This document shows positions 44,085 through 52,440 of a stretch of 64,000 bases of DNA, in pieces. A program made the position numbers and the translations under genes. This stretch comes from VFZS01 sp964353255. GTDB taxonomy: Bacteria; Acidobacteriota; Terriglobia; Bryobacterales; Bryobacteraceae. The stretch's first letter is position 1; every line of letters starts with the position of its first letter. The stretch is taken from NCBI GenBank assembly GCA_964353255.1, contig CAYGVJ010000006.1:1-64000 (forward strand). The letters run 5' to 3'. The notes under the pieces were generated by a model, which made no database searches, had not been told where the DNA came from, and was given only the letters and a program-made list of their open reading frames with translations.

Positions 44085-44771
44085 CTACTTCTGAGGGTAT
44101 TCCCGCTTCACGCCCGCGGGCAGGTTGAGCTTCACCCGGTCGTCCGGCAAGTTGGGGTTCACCTGGATCCCCGAGTAAGTGATGAGCGCATAATCGCCGC
44201 CCGCCTGGAGGAACCGCTGCTGCAGCGGGCATCCCTGGTCCGCGGGAATCCAAAGCTCCACCTTCTGGACGTATTGCAGGACCTCGGACGACTTCGGCGT
44301 CAGCTCCAATCGCGTGGCTCTACGGCCCGCCACCGTTTCTTCGCCCGCCGCCTTGAGCGTGTAACCTCCGGCCAACTGGCGTCCCGAGGAGCCAAAGCCG
44401 ACCAGCAGGAACTGATCCACCAGCGAGCGGTGCTTGCCCAGTTCATAGATCTGCACGGTCTGGATCTTGGGGTAGTAGATCTGTCCGCGCGTCCCGTCGA
44501 AAGCCAGCACCCGCGGATTCGGCTCCGCGAAGTCGATTCGCATCAGGGTGTTGCGCGGCCCGTTCCGCCGAATCCAAAGCTTGCCGGTCTCCTGGCTGGA
44601 ATCCTGGAGTACCGCCGTGTAGGTGATGCGCTTGAACTCGGCGGTCAGGCCGTGGAAGCCGGCGGCCTCCTGGTCCATCCGCGCCAGGACGGCCTCCAGG
44701 GGCTCGCCGGCGCAGATCATGCCGGCGATGCCAGCCAGAAAAAGCAGTCCCCGCCCACTCGTCAATACCAT
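44085..44771 (-). CDS. LolA-like outer-membrane lipoprotein carrier family protein
   Basis: A 228-residue exported protein (signal peptide to about residue 21). It has the LolA/LolB half-barrel pattern: FHGLTAEFKRITYTAVLQDS, GKLWIRRNGPRNTLMRIDF, GTRGQIYYPKIQTVQIYEL and LELTPKSSEVLQYVQKVELW. LolA shuttles lipoproteins across the periplasm; divergent members may transport other lipids. No LolB or LolCDE is nearby. It precedes the acyltransferase by 24 bp. Confidence 0.82.
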   Translation of the reverse strand: MVLTSGRGLLFLAGIAGMICAGEPLEAVLARMDQEAAGFHGLTAEFKRITYTAVLQDSSQETGKLWIRRNGPRNTLMRIDFAEPNPRVLAFDGTRGQIYYPKIQTVQIYELGKHRSLVDQFLLVGFGSSGRQLAGGYTLKAAGEETVAGRRATRLELTPKSSEVLQYVQKVELWIPADQGCPLQQRFLQAGGDYALITYSGIQVNPNLPDDRVKLNLPAGVKREYPQK

Positions 44772-44836
44772 GCAGTCCTATATACTACGGCGCAACTACT
44801 GGCGCCAAGGATACTCCACTTTTCGCGCGCCGCGCC

Positions 44837-45205
44837 TTACGGCTTGGTAAAAGCCACGTAGCCCTTCACCTCGTCTTCGGAGTCCACCACCGGCTCCACG
44901 CGGACGACCTCCGGCGCTGTCCCGTGGAGGGGTTTGAGAAGCTGGCTGACCCGTCGGCTTCGCTCCTCCGGCCCGACCTCGGCCAGCGCCTCGGGCTCGA
45001 TCCAATACAGGACGTGCCCTTTTGCGCTGGGCGGCATGACAATCCGGCTGGCCTCGGGTTTGCGCGGCTGGTCGCGAAACCACTCGCGCGGCGTCAGGAA
45101 GACGAACGCCAGGATCAAGCCCACCATGAGATCGTACGGCCAGGAGGCGCGCTCGTAGTCCCACAACAGGAAGCGCTTCAGAGCCCTCCAGGCCCGGCCC
45201 GTCAT
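44837..45205 (-). CDS. Small single-span membrane protein of unknown function
   Basis: A 122-residue protein with one hydrophobic helix (DLMVGLILAFVFLTP, about residues 25-39) and a basic N-terminus, so the C-terminal 80 residues (HVLYWIEPEALAEV, VVRVEPVVDSEDEVKGYVAF) probably face the periplasm. Their alternating pattern fits a small alpha/beta fold, perhaps TonB-C/FMN-binding-like, but I recognise no family. It lies between homoserine dehydrogenase and the LolA-like gene in the same direction. Confidence 0.65.
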   Translation of the reverse strand: MTGRAWRALKRFLLWDYERASWPYDLMVGLILAFVFLTPREWFRDQPRKPEASRIVMPPSAKGHVLYWIEPEALAEVGPEERSRRVSQLLKPLHGTAPEVVRVEPVVDSEDEVKGYVAFTKP

Positions 45206-45246
45206 AAGAACCAGTCTAGCAGAGAGTCTCCGAACTTCGAGCGCCG

Positions 45247-46209
45247 CTATTCGCCCCGCGCGATGTCCACCAGATCGCTGAACAGACCGTAGGCGGTCTG
45301 CTCCAGGCCCGGTGAAACCGACAGCGTCCCCAGGGTGCCCATCACATCGGTATGCACCAGCAACAGGTTCGAGGTGCCCTTCACCGCGGCCAGCAGGTCG
45401 GTCTGCCGCAGCACTTCGGCGCGCACCCGCACCCGTACCCCGCCGCTGGTCCGCCGGGCCCGGCTGACCAGTCTCACGGTCTTGCCGCTCGCGGCCAGCT
45501 CGCCCACCCGCTTGGGCGTCAGGTGCCCGATGCCCCGCGCGTCAACTGCTTGAGGAGTAATTCCGGCGTCCATGAGCACGTTCGCCAGTGCGGCCGCCTT
45601 CGAGGCCGCGTCCCAGCCCTCCAGGTCGCAGGCGGGGTCCGTCTCGGTAATGCCCAGGGCCCGAGCCCGCTCAATGCCTTCCTCCAGCGTCAGGCCCTGC
45701 TCCAGCGCTTCGATGACCACGCTGGTGGTCGAGTTCAACACCCCGGTGAACCCTCGGACAACCACTCCCGGCAGGCAATTCCGAACCAGGTTGAAGACCG
45801 GCGCTCCGTCCATGACCGTCGCCTCGAACCGGAACTGCACCCCGCAGCGCCGGGCCTCTTCCCGCAGCGCCGCGTAGGCGTGGGCGATCGGCCCTTTGTT
45901 GCAGGTCACCACGTGCATCCGGCGTCGAAAGGCGGCGCGAATGTGGGAAACCGCCGGCTCCCCGGTGGCCGGGTTCAACGGGGTCGCTTCGACCACCACC
46001 TCAGCCGGCAGCTCCGCAAGGAATTCCTCTACCGAGCTCGCCGCGGGGCCGAAGACCGGCTCGGCGGGCAGGCCCCGGCGGTCTATGGCCGTGCCGTGCC
46101 GCGCCGTGTGGATCCCTACAATGCGGAAAGGGAATGTGGAGCGTTTGGCCTCCAGCAACCGGGCGAACGCCCGGCCCACGTTGCCGAACCCGATCAACGC
46201 CACGTTCAT
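45247..46209 (-). CDS. hom: Homoserine dehydrogenase
   Basis: A 320-residue NAD(P)-dependent homoserine dehydrogenase, which reduces aspartate semialdehyde to homoserine for threonine and methionine synthesis. The dinucleotide-binding GFGNVGRAFARLLE is at the N-terminus, THVVTCNKGP-like motif as RMHVVTCNKGPIAH, and the catalytic domain has GVLNSTTSVVIEAL and ARALGITETDPACDLEGWDA. It is about 100 residues shorter than enzymes with an ACT domain, so it lacks that feedback-regulatory part. It starts 25 bp after yjbQ. Confidence 0.92.
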   Translation of the reverse strand: MNVALIGFGNVGRAFARLLEAKRSTFPFRIVGIHTARHGTAIDRRGLPAEPVFGPAASSVEEFLAELPAEVVVEATPLNPATGEPAVSHIRAAFRRRMHVVTCNKGPIAHAYAALREEARRCGVQFRFEATVMDGAPVFNLVRNCLPGVVVRGFTGVLNSTTSVVIEALEQGLTLEEGIERARALGITETDPACDLEGWDAASKAAALANVLMDAGITPQAVDARGIGHLTPKRVGELAASGKTVRLVSRARRTSGGVRVRVRAEVLRQTDLLAAVKGTSNLLLVHTDVMGTLGTLSVSPGLEQTAYGLFSDLVDIARGE

Positions 46210-46234
46210 GTCTTCCGGCCGCCTCTCTTGACGC

Positions 46235-46648
46235 TCACTCCCCCATCACCTTGAGGATGACCCGCTTGGGGCGCTGCCCGTCGAACTCGGCGTAGTAGAT
46301 CTGCTGCCACGGCCCCAGGTCCAGCCGGCTCTCCGTCACCGGGACGATCACTTGGTGATGCACCAGCAGGCTCTTCAGGTGCGAATCGCCGTTGGTTTCG
46401 CCCGTACGGTGGTGGCGATAGTCCCGCCGGAAGGGCGCCACCCGCTCCAGCCACTCGTCGATGTCGGCCAGCAAGCCGTCTTCCGCGTCATTGACCCAGA
46501 CCCCAGCGGTGATATGCATCGCCGAGACCAGGATCATCCCTTCGCGGATGCCGCTCTTGGCCAGCGCCTCCTCGACCTGCCTGGTGATGTTGACGTACTC
46601 GCGGTGCTTCGCCGTCCGGAAAGTGAGGTACTCAGTATGGAATCGCAT
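46235..46648 (-). CDS. yjbQ: YjbQ/UPF0047 family protein
   Basis: A 137-residue UPF0047 protein, a homotrimeric fold described as having weak thiamine-phosphate synthase activity. Family marks are [17 protein letters not shown] near the middle, the metal-site region [17 protein letters not shown] and [18 protein letters not shown] near the end. It heads the minus-strand run of five genes ending at the acyltransferase. Its true cellular role is unclear. Confidence 0.92.
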   Translation of the reverse strand: MRFHTEYLTFRTAKHREYVNITRQVEEALAKSGIREGMILVSAMHITAGVWVNDAEDGLLADIDEWLERVAPFRRDYRHHRTGETNGDSHLKSLLVHHQVIVPVTESRLDLGPWQQIYYAEFDGQRPKRVILKVMGE

Positions 46649-46723
46649 CAGTGCCGATCATACTGCATGCCGGGCCCCGGCCAAAACGGGGCTCACCGGT
46701 CGGCGCCGTCGAAGGCGCCGCGC

Positions 46724-46751
46724 TTGACAGACCCTCGCGCGCCGAGTCAGA
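46724..46751 (+). promoter_or_regulatory. Candidate promoter of the barrel protein gene
   Basis: TTGACA (46724-46729) is well placed, but the -10 region is weak (CAGACT after about 16-18 bp). A 7-bp hairpin (CGGCGCC-GTCGAA-GGCGCCG, 46701-46720) lies just upstream. Confidence 0.3.
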
Positions 46752-46836
46752 CTTTGATTTACTGCCGCGCCGAAGCGCCACGCGCCCGCGACTTCCGGCT
46801 GGGGCGGACGATCCCCATGAAGCGAGGAGAAACGCT

Positions 46837-48207
46837 TTGAGACGCTCACACCCAGCGTGGTTGCTGCTGTATGCCGGAGTCGCTCTGGCTCAGCCCGCGC
46901 CCACTCCACCGCCCAGCGAGGCGCAGGAGCCGGAAGCCTCCAGGTCGGAGTACAGCGGGCCGGCGCTTCTGAGCCGGGGATTCATTCCCAGCCTGGGGCA
47001 GATCACTGAGCTGGTCAGGCTGCGCCCGTTCGTGGAGGTGTTGGGCGCCTACGACAGCGGACTTACGCCGGTTTCCCTGACCTCCTCGGGTGAGATCCCG
47101 AACCGCGATGCCTACGGCGCGGAGGTCGGCTTCGGCGCCTCCGGCTATCACTCCTGGCGCCGCAGCGTGCTGGCGATGCAATATCACGGGCGGTTCCGCC
47201 ATTACAGCCGGTACAGATACTACGACGGCTTCGACAACACCCTGTCGCTGAATTTCGTCCACCGGGTCTCGTCGCGGGTGACCGTCGTGTTGACTCCCGC
47301 GGTAGCCTCTTACTCCCGGGGCTTCTTTCTGCCTGCGTCCGGGTCTGACTACTACAATCCCGAGCTGGCCAGCCTGACCGGCGACGAGCTGTTCGACAAC
47401 CGGGTCCACTCCGCGGTCGGCTCCGGCCGGTTGATTTACCAAAGAACGGCCCGGCTCTCCCTCAGCCTGGGGGGCAGCGGGTTTACGGCCCGGCGCCAAT
47501 CCAGCGCCCTGGTGGGCGTCTACGGGTACCGGTCCAGTGGGGATTTGGCCTACCGCCTCAGCCGTTACCAGAGCATTGGCGTGGACTACTCGTTCCAGCA
47601 CTACGAGTACCGGAACTACTTCGGGGCCACCGACGTGCACGGGGCAGGCCTCAACTACTCGGTGCAGATGGGCCGGTACTGGACCTTGGGGCTGCGGGTG
47701 GCGGGATACCGTGTGGAGGTATCGCGGCTGGAGCGCGTCGCGCTCGACCCCGTCATCATGGCTATCACCGGTCTCCAGTACGCCGTCTCTACCGGCTATC
47801 ACCTGCGTTACGTGCCCGGCTATGAGGCCGACCTGGCGCGGCGGTTCCCGCACGGCTCCCTCTCTTTTCACTACATGCGCTCGATCAGCTCGGGTAACGG
47901 CTTGTACTTGACTTCGGGAGTGGAAAGCGCCAGCGTGGGGTACAACTACACCGGGATGCGTCGCGCCAGCGTGGGGTTCTCGGCCGGCACCAGTACCCGG
48001 AAGGCGCTGGTACAGGACATTCCCCCCTACAGGAGTTACAGCGCGGGCCTGACCACCGGTTACCGGATCGGCCGCGGCCTTTCGCTCAGAGGCTCCGTCG
48101 GGATCCGGCATCACGAGATGCGTCACACGACCTTCAATCGGTGGGTCTACCATGCCAGCGTAGGACTGGCTTTCAGTCCCGGCGAGGTGCCGTTCTCGCT
48201 TTGGTGA
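46837..48207 (+). CDS. Outer-membrane beta-barrel protein of unknown function
   Basis: A 456-residue protein started at TTG 46837, which follows AGGAG at a good distance and gives a signal peptide ending GVALAQP. The mature part is a regular succession of amphipathic strands rich in Tyr and Arg (YHGRFRHYSRYRYYDG, YRLSRYQSIGVDYSFQHYEY, SAGLTTGYRIGRGLSLRGS) ending SPGEVPFSLW with an aromatic last residue, as in outer-membrane barrels. A 7-codon frame (MKRGETL, 46817-46840) ends across the TTG (TTGA), so the start may be coupled to a leader peptide. No family is recognised. Confidence 0.78.
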   Translation: MRRSHPAWLLLYAGVALAQPAPTPPPSEAQEPEASRSEYSGPALLSRGFIPSLGQITELVRLRPFVEVLGAYDSGLTPVSLTSSGEIPNRDAYGAEVGFGASGYHSWRRSVLAMQYHGRFRHYSRYRYYDGFDNTLSLNFVHRVSSRVTVVLTPAVASYSRGFFLPASGSDYYNPELASLTGDELFDNRVHSAVGSGRLIYQRTARLSLSLGGSGFTARRQSSALVGVYGYRSSGDLAYRLSRYQSIGVDYSFQHYEYRNYFGATDVHGAGLNYSVQMGRYWTLGLRVAGYRVEVSRLERVALDPVIMAITGLQYAVSTGYHLRYVPGYEADLARRFPHGSLSFHYMRSISSGNGLYLTSGVESASVGYNYTGMRRASVGFSAGTSTRKALVQDIPPYRSYSAGLTTGYRIGRGLSLRGSVGIRHHEMRHTTFNRWVYHASVGLAFSPGEVPFSLW

Positions 48208-48224
48208 GATTGCCCTGCGGGTCC

Positions 48225-49241
48225 CTACTTGATCCGCTCGGTCAGAGTCACGGCTTCTTGCAGCTTGAAGCTGATGCGCGTTTCGCTGGCCAGCGTGGCG
48301 GGCTTGCCGCGGGTGGCGGCTACGGTGCCGGCCCCGGTGGCGCCTCCCACGGCCGCTCCGATTGCGGCGCCCTTGCCGCCGCCCGCGATGGCGCCGATGG
48401 CCGCCCCAATCGCCGCCCCGGCGCCTACTTTGGTCGCATCTTCCCGTCGTGAGGTCGCGCCCTCGACCACGAACTTCTCGGTCAGGATGGGCGCGTCCTG
48501 GCTATCGGAGGTGTGCAGTCTGATCAGGTGGATGGCCAGCGTGGATGTGCCCCTAACCCGGCCGGCTTTCTCGGACTCCAGCACCCGGCCCTCCAGGCGT
48601 GCTCCGCGCTCGGCGATCACGAAACCCTCCACCAGCAGGGGCTGATCCAAGGTGGCCGAGAAGGCGTCCCCGACTTGGTTGTGGTCGGTGGAGAGGGCCT
48701 CCGTCAAGCGCACGGTGAGCAGAGTCCCGGCCGGGATGGTGACCCGGTGCGGTTCGCGGGGCGCGGTCTGCGTACCACTGGGCGGCGTGAGCTTCATCTG
48801 CGCGGGCGCCGCAGGGGGCGGCTCCGGCGGCGCCGGTTGGGCGGGCGCAGGCTGCTGGGGAGGGACCGCGCTCGGGGGAACTGCGGCTACCTGAGCAGGC
48901 GGGGCGGGTGGTGTCTCCGCCGGCGCGGCCGGTGGTGTCTCCACCGGTGCTGGCGGGGTCTTCCTCCACGCCCGGGTCGGCGACGGTTTCTTCACGGGCG
49001 GCTCGGCTTTCTCCGCCGGCGCAGGCGCCGCACTGGGTGCGCTCTGGGTCGCCGCGGGTGGCGTGGTTGGCGCTTGCGCCACTTCCTGCACCGCTTGGGC
49101 GACGGCCTTGGCGCTCTGGGCGGCCGTGGCTGCCGCCTGCGGCTCCACCTTCTGAGCCATGCTCTGCTGCTGGTACACCTTGAAGAGCAGCGCCGCCACC
49201 ACCAGAAGCGCCACCAGGATCCCCACTTGGATAGCTTTCAT
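48225..49241 (-). CDS. Membrane-anchored Pro/Ala-rich protein with a glycine-zipper tail
   Basis: A 338-residue protein. A single N-terminal anchor (VGILVALLVVAALLF) leads into about 110 residues rich in Pro and Ala, which should span the periplasm. A beta-domain follows (VTIPAGTLLTVRLTEALST, GFVIAERGARLEGRV), then a glycine-zipper helix pair (GAAIGAAIGAIAGGGKGAAI) and a final beta-segment. The layout resembles TrbI/VirB10-like or envelope-spanning proteins, but no secretion genes are near and the function is unknown. Confidence 0.72.
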   Translation of the reverse strand: MKAIQVGILVALLVVAALLFKVYQQQSMAQKVEPQAAATAAQSAKAVAQAVQEVAQAPTTPPAATQSAPSAAPAPAEKAEPPVKKPSPTRAWRKTPPAPVETPPAAPAETPPAPPAQVAAVPPSAVPPQQPAPAQPAPPEPPPAAPAQMKLTPPSGTQTAPREPHRVTIPAGTLLTVRLTEALSTDHNQVGDAFSATLDQPLLVEGFVIAERGARLEGRVLESEKAGRVRGTSTLAIHLIRLHTSDSQDAPILTEKFVVEGATSRREDATKVGAGAAIGAAIGAIAGGGKGAAIGAAVGGATGAGTVAATRGKPATLASETRISFKLQEAVTLTERIK

Positions 49242-49320
49242 CTTCGGCCCTCCTTCATCTACTAACGTATCCCACTGGTGGGGCGTTTCAAACTCGCCCG
49301 TAATCCGTACCTAACAACCT

Positions 49321-49418
49321 GTCCGGCCAGGGGGCCGGACGCGGACGCGGGCGTCCGCCCTACAACGGCCCGCAGTAGGGCGGGTCCCCGACCCGCGAGC
49401 CAGCCCCCCGGCTGGCTC
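49321..49418. repeat. Cluster of four strong hairpins between convergent or divergent genes
   Basis: GTCCGGCC-AGGG-GGCCGGAC (49321-49340), GCGGACGC-GG-GCGTCCGC (49341-49358), GCGGGTC-CCC-GACCCGC (49380-49396) and GAGCCAGCC-CCCC-GGCTGGCTC (49397-49418) follow each other; CCGCCCTA and TAGGGCGG can pair between the second and third. The rest of 49242-49562 shows no gene. They look like a REP/BIME cluster. Confidence 0.75.
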
Positions 49419-49562
49419 ACCTAGTCGGTGACACCCGTATCAATTCGCGCACCGCGCCACCGGGCGTCTCGCCGGCGCAGCCCTCGCTACGAACGGATTA
49501 CGGACTCGCCGGCGGCCAGGCCGGGGGCAACAAATACGCTGGCGGAAGCGTCTAAGGATATG

Positions 49563-50120
49563 ATGGGCTCTCACCGGGAAGGGGGTTCTGTGCGCCATTC
49601 CGCACTGAGCACGATCCTTCACTGGCTCCGCGATCTCCTGCTGGCCATCCTCATTGCCGCCGTGGTCATCATCTTCGTCTACCAGCCGGTCAAGGTGGAG
49701 GGCACCAGCATGATGCCGGCGCTGGCCGACCAGGAACGCATCTTCGTCAACAAGTTCAGCTACCGTTTCGGCGTCGGCGACATCCAGCGCGGCGACCTGG
49801 TGGTGTTCTGGTTGCCGGGCGACCGCGACAAATCCTACATCAAGCGCGTGATCGGCGTCCCCGGCGACCGGGTGGAAATCGACCACGGCGCGGTGCGGGT
49901 GAACGGCCAGCCGCTGCGCGAGGATTACATACCCCCGGAGTCCCGCGACTACTCCTCAATGCCTCCCAGGAAGGTCGCTCCGGAGCACTACTTCGTGCTC
50001 GGCGACCGCCGCAACTCCTCCAACGACAGCCGCACCTGGGGCCTGGTGCCCCGCAGTCTCATCTACGGCAAGGCCGTCTTCGTCTACTGGCCGCTGGACC
50101 GCATCGGGCCGGTCCGATAG
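49563..50120 (+). CDS. lepB: Signal peptidase I
   Basis: A 185-residue type I signal peptidase, which removes Sec and Tat signal peptides at the outer face of the inner membrane. One membrane helix (LLLAILIAAVVIIFVYQP) precedes the catalytic Ser in VEGTSMMPAL, the catalytic Lys in YIKRVIGVPGDRVE, and the box E segment YFVLGDRRNSSNDSRTWG. Three in-frame starts compete: ATG 49560, ATG 49563 (AAGGA at 4 bp) and GTG 49590 (GGAAGGGGG upstream). The many exported proteins here depend on such an enzyme. Confidence 0.93.
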   Translation: MGSHREGGSVRHSALSTILHWLRDLLLAILIAAVVIIFVYQPVKVEGTSMMPALADQERIFVNKFSYRFGVGDIQRGDLVVFWLPGDRDKSYIKRVIGVPGDRVEIDHGAVRVNGQPLREDYIPPESRDYSSMPPRKVAPEHYFVLGDRRNSSNDSRTWGLVPRSLIYGKAVFVYWPLDRIGPVR

Positions 50121-50157
50121 CCGGGCGCGTTTCTGCTACATTGGTCGCTGGATTCCG

Positions 50158-51060
50158 ATGGACGCTGCCCAACTGCGCTCGAAGCTCGCGGGAGTGTTCG
50201 CTCCTATCTCCACTCCGTTCGCGCCGGACGAAGAGGTGAACTACGAAGCTCTCCGGTTCAACCTCGCCTTCTACGCCCGCAGTGAACTACTGGGCTTCTT
50301 GGCCCTGGGTTCCAACGGCGAGAACAAGAGCCTCACCGAGGATGAGAAGCTACGTGTGCTTGAGACCGTCGTCCGGCACAAACACCCCGATCAGGTAGTG
50401 ACGGCCGGGGCCACCTACGACGCTCAGCGCGACACTGAGCGGTTCTTCCGTCACGCGGCGGCGCTGGGCGCGGATTTCGGCTTGCCGCTCGCGCCCGGCT
50501 ACTTCCGCCGGCAGATGACTGAGGAAGTGCTGTTCCGCTACTTCTCGAGCGTGGCGGAGGCTTCGCCCATCCCGATCTTGCTGTACAACGCTCCGGCTTT
50601 CTGCGGGATTACACTCACGCCCGGGCTGGTGGCGCGGCTGGCGGCGCACCCCAACATTGTGGGGATGAAGGACAGCGCCGCCAGCGGCATCGAGGCGTTT
50701 CTGGCTCACGAGCGCGACGACTTCCACGTCCTGGCCGGCTCGGCCAACTTCCTGTTGCCGGCGATGCTGCGCGGCTCGATCGGCGGCACGGTCTCGCTGG
50801 CCAACTCGTTCCCCCACCTGGCGGTCGAGCTGTTCCGCTGCGGCCAGGCGCGGGACGAAGTTCGTGGGGCGCCGTTGCAGGAGCGGGTCAAGCGCATCAA
50901 CGAGGCCATGGCCGGGACCTTTGGCCCGGCCGGCGTGAAGGCGGCCATGAACCTGGCCGGATTGAAGGGCGGCATCCCTCGCCGCCCCCTGCTGCCGCTG
51001 ACGGAGGCGCAGCAGGAGGAACTGAGGCGTTTCCTGGCCGAGGAGGGACTGCTCCGGTGA
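50158..51060 (+). CDS. DapA-superfamily aldolase/dehydratase (DHDPS/NAL-like)
   Basis: A 300-residue class I (Schiff-base) TIM barrel. The active-site Lys is in VGMKDSAASG, the Tyr in PILLYNAPAFCG, and the substrate carboxylate loop in LGSNGENKSLTEDE (GSNGE in place of the GTTGE of true DapA). Members cleave or dehydrate 2-keto acids, including sialic acid, 2-keto-3-deoxy sugar acids and dihydrodipicolinate precursors. It heads a tightly coupled operon with a sugar kinase, class II aldolase and phosphatase, so a sugar-derived 2-keto acid is more likely than lysine synthesis. Confidence 0.88.
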   Translation: MDAAQLRSKLAGVFAPISTPFAPDEEVNYEALRFNLAFYARSELLGFLALGSNGENKSLTEDEKLRVLETVVRHKHPDQVVTAGATYDAQRDTERFFRHAAALGADFGLPLAPGYFRRQMTEEVLFRYFSSVAEASPIPILLYNAPAFCGITLTPGLVARLAAHPNIVGMKDSAASGIEAFLAHERDDFHVLAGSANFLLPAMLRGSIGGTVSLANSFPHLAVELFRCGQARDEVRGAPLQERVKRINEAMAGTFGPAGVKAAMNLAGLKGGIPRRPLLPLTEAQQEELRRFLAEEGLLR

Positions 51061-52430
51061 GTTGCGACATCCTGGCCGTGGATGTAGGCACGACGGCCCT
51101 CAAGCTGGGCGTGTTCTCGCCGGAACTGGAGAAGCGTTGCGAGGTCTCGCGCCGCTACGAGGCGCACGTTTACGAAGGCGGCAAGGCGGACATCGAGCCG
51201 GAGAAGTGGTGGCAAGCCCTGCGCGAATGCTGCGCGGAACTGTGCGAGCACCTGGCCTCGGTCGGCGTCATCTCCTTCTCCGTGACCACTCCGGGGCTGA
51301 CGCCGATGGCGGCCGACGGCACGGCCTTGGATCGCGCCATCCTGTTCTTCGATGGCCGCTCCCATGCCCAGGCGCGCGCCATACGCGCGCGGGTGGGCGA
51401 AGAGAAGTTCCTGCGCGAAACGTGCAACCTGCCCGTCTCCGGCGGCTCCTCGCTGTGCTCGATTCTGTGGCTCCGCCAGCGCCGGCCAGAGGTTTGGGCG
51501 GCCGCGGCGAAGTTCGGGCATACCAACACCTACCTGGTCAAGCGCGCCACGGGCCGCTGGGCGATCGACCCATCCACGGTTTCCATCACCGGCCTCTATA
51601 ACACCGCGCGACACGACCTGACCTGGAACCGGGATGTGCTCGAAGCGGCCGAAATCCCTGAAGACCGGCTGCCGCCGCTCATGCACTCCCACGAGCCGGC
51701 CGGGCGCATTCTTCCCCAGGTGGCTGCCGAGTTAGGGTTGCCGGAGGACTGCGTCGTGCTATGCGGCGGAAACGACGCCGTGCTCGCCGCGCTCTCCGGC
51801 GGCCTGGCTGAGCCTGGCGACATCGCCAATATCTGCGGCACCTGCGAGATCACCTACGTGTGCGTGGACCGGCCCGTCAGCTCGGCGAACTTCAATGTGC
51901 GCTGCCACGCGATCCCCAACCGTTGGGTGACTTTCTTCGTGCTTAACACCGGCGGCAAGGCCCTGGAGTGGTTCCACTCGGTCTTCTGCGCGGACATGAG
52001 CGAGCGGATTTTTTTCCAGGACTACGTGCCGTCGGTTCTGGCCCGCCTCTTCGCCCGCGCGGACCTGGACCGCGCCGAGGCCGCTCTGCCGGAGTACGTT
52101 CCCTTTCTGGGCGGCTCCCGCTACTCGCTCGAGCAGATGAAGGCCGCCTTCACGGGCGTCACGCTGGAGACCACTCGGGACGACCTGCTGCTGGCCGTGA
52201 TCCGCGGCAACGCCCTCTACCATGGGACGCATCTCAAGGAAGTCGCCGGGCTGGTCAAACTGGGCCGCACGGTCTCCACTACCGGCGGCGCAGCCAAGAT
52301 CCCAGGTTTCATCCAGGCCAAGCAGCGCTGGACCGGGGACTTCGACTACCGGTATCAGGACCAGTCCTCCCTGCTAGGGGCCGCCATGCTGGGCCGGTTC
52401 TACCAAAGCGGCAAGTTTACAATCGAGTAG
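51057..52430 (+). CDS. FGGY-family carbohydrate kinase
   Basis: A 457-residue sugar kinase that starts with GTG overlapping the previous stop by 4 bp. The phosphate-1 motif is ILAVDVGTTALKLGVF; the catalytic region has AILFFDGRSHAQARA; the adenosine motif is VSTTGGAAKIPGFIQAKQ; CGGNDAVLAALSGG is the phosphate-2 region. FGGY kinases phosphorylate xylulose, fuculose, rhamnulose, ribulose and others. With the class II aldolase downstream, a kinase-then-aldolase split as for fuculose or rhamnulose is possible, but those pathways usually use a different aldolase class. Confidence 0.9.
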   Translation: MSCDILAVDVGTTALKLGVFSPELEKRCEVSRRYEAHVYEGGKADIEPEKWWQALRECCAELCEHLASVGVISFSVTTPGLTPMAADGTALDRAILFFDGRSHAQARAIRARVGEEKFLRETCNLPVSGGSSLCSILWLRQRRPEVWAAAAKFGHTNTYLVKRATGRWAIDPSTVSITGLYNTARHDLTWNRDVLEAAEIPEDRLPPLMHSHEPAGRILPQVAAELGLPEDCVVLCGGNDAVLAALSGGLAEPGDIANICGTCEITYVCVDRPVSSANFNVRCHAIPNRWVTFFVLNTGGKALEWFHSVFCADMSERIFFQDYVPSVLARLFARADLDRAEAALPEYVPFLGGSRYSLEQMKAAFTGVTLETTRDDLLLAVIRGNALYHGTHLKEVAGLVKLGRTVSTTGGAAKIPGFIQAKQRWTGDFDYRYQDQSSLLGAAMLGRFYQSGKFTIE

Positions 52431-52440
52431 GAGTCAACTC

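Noticed and set aside
49321..49418. A CRISPR array
   Set aside because: The hairpins differ in sequence, there are no regular spacers, and no cas gene is in the window.
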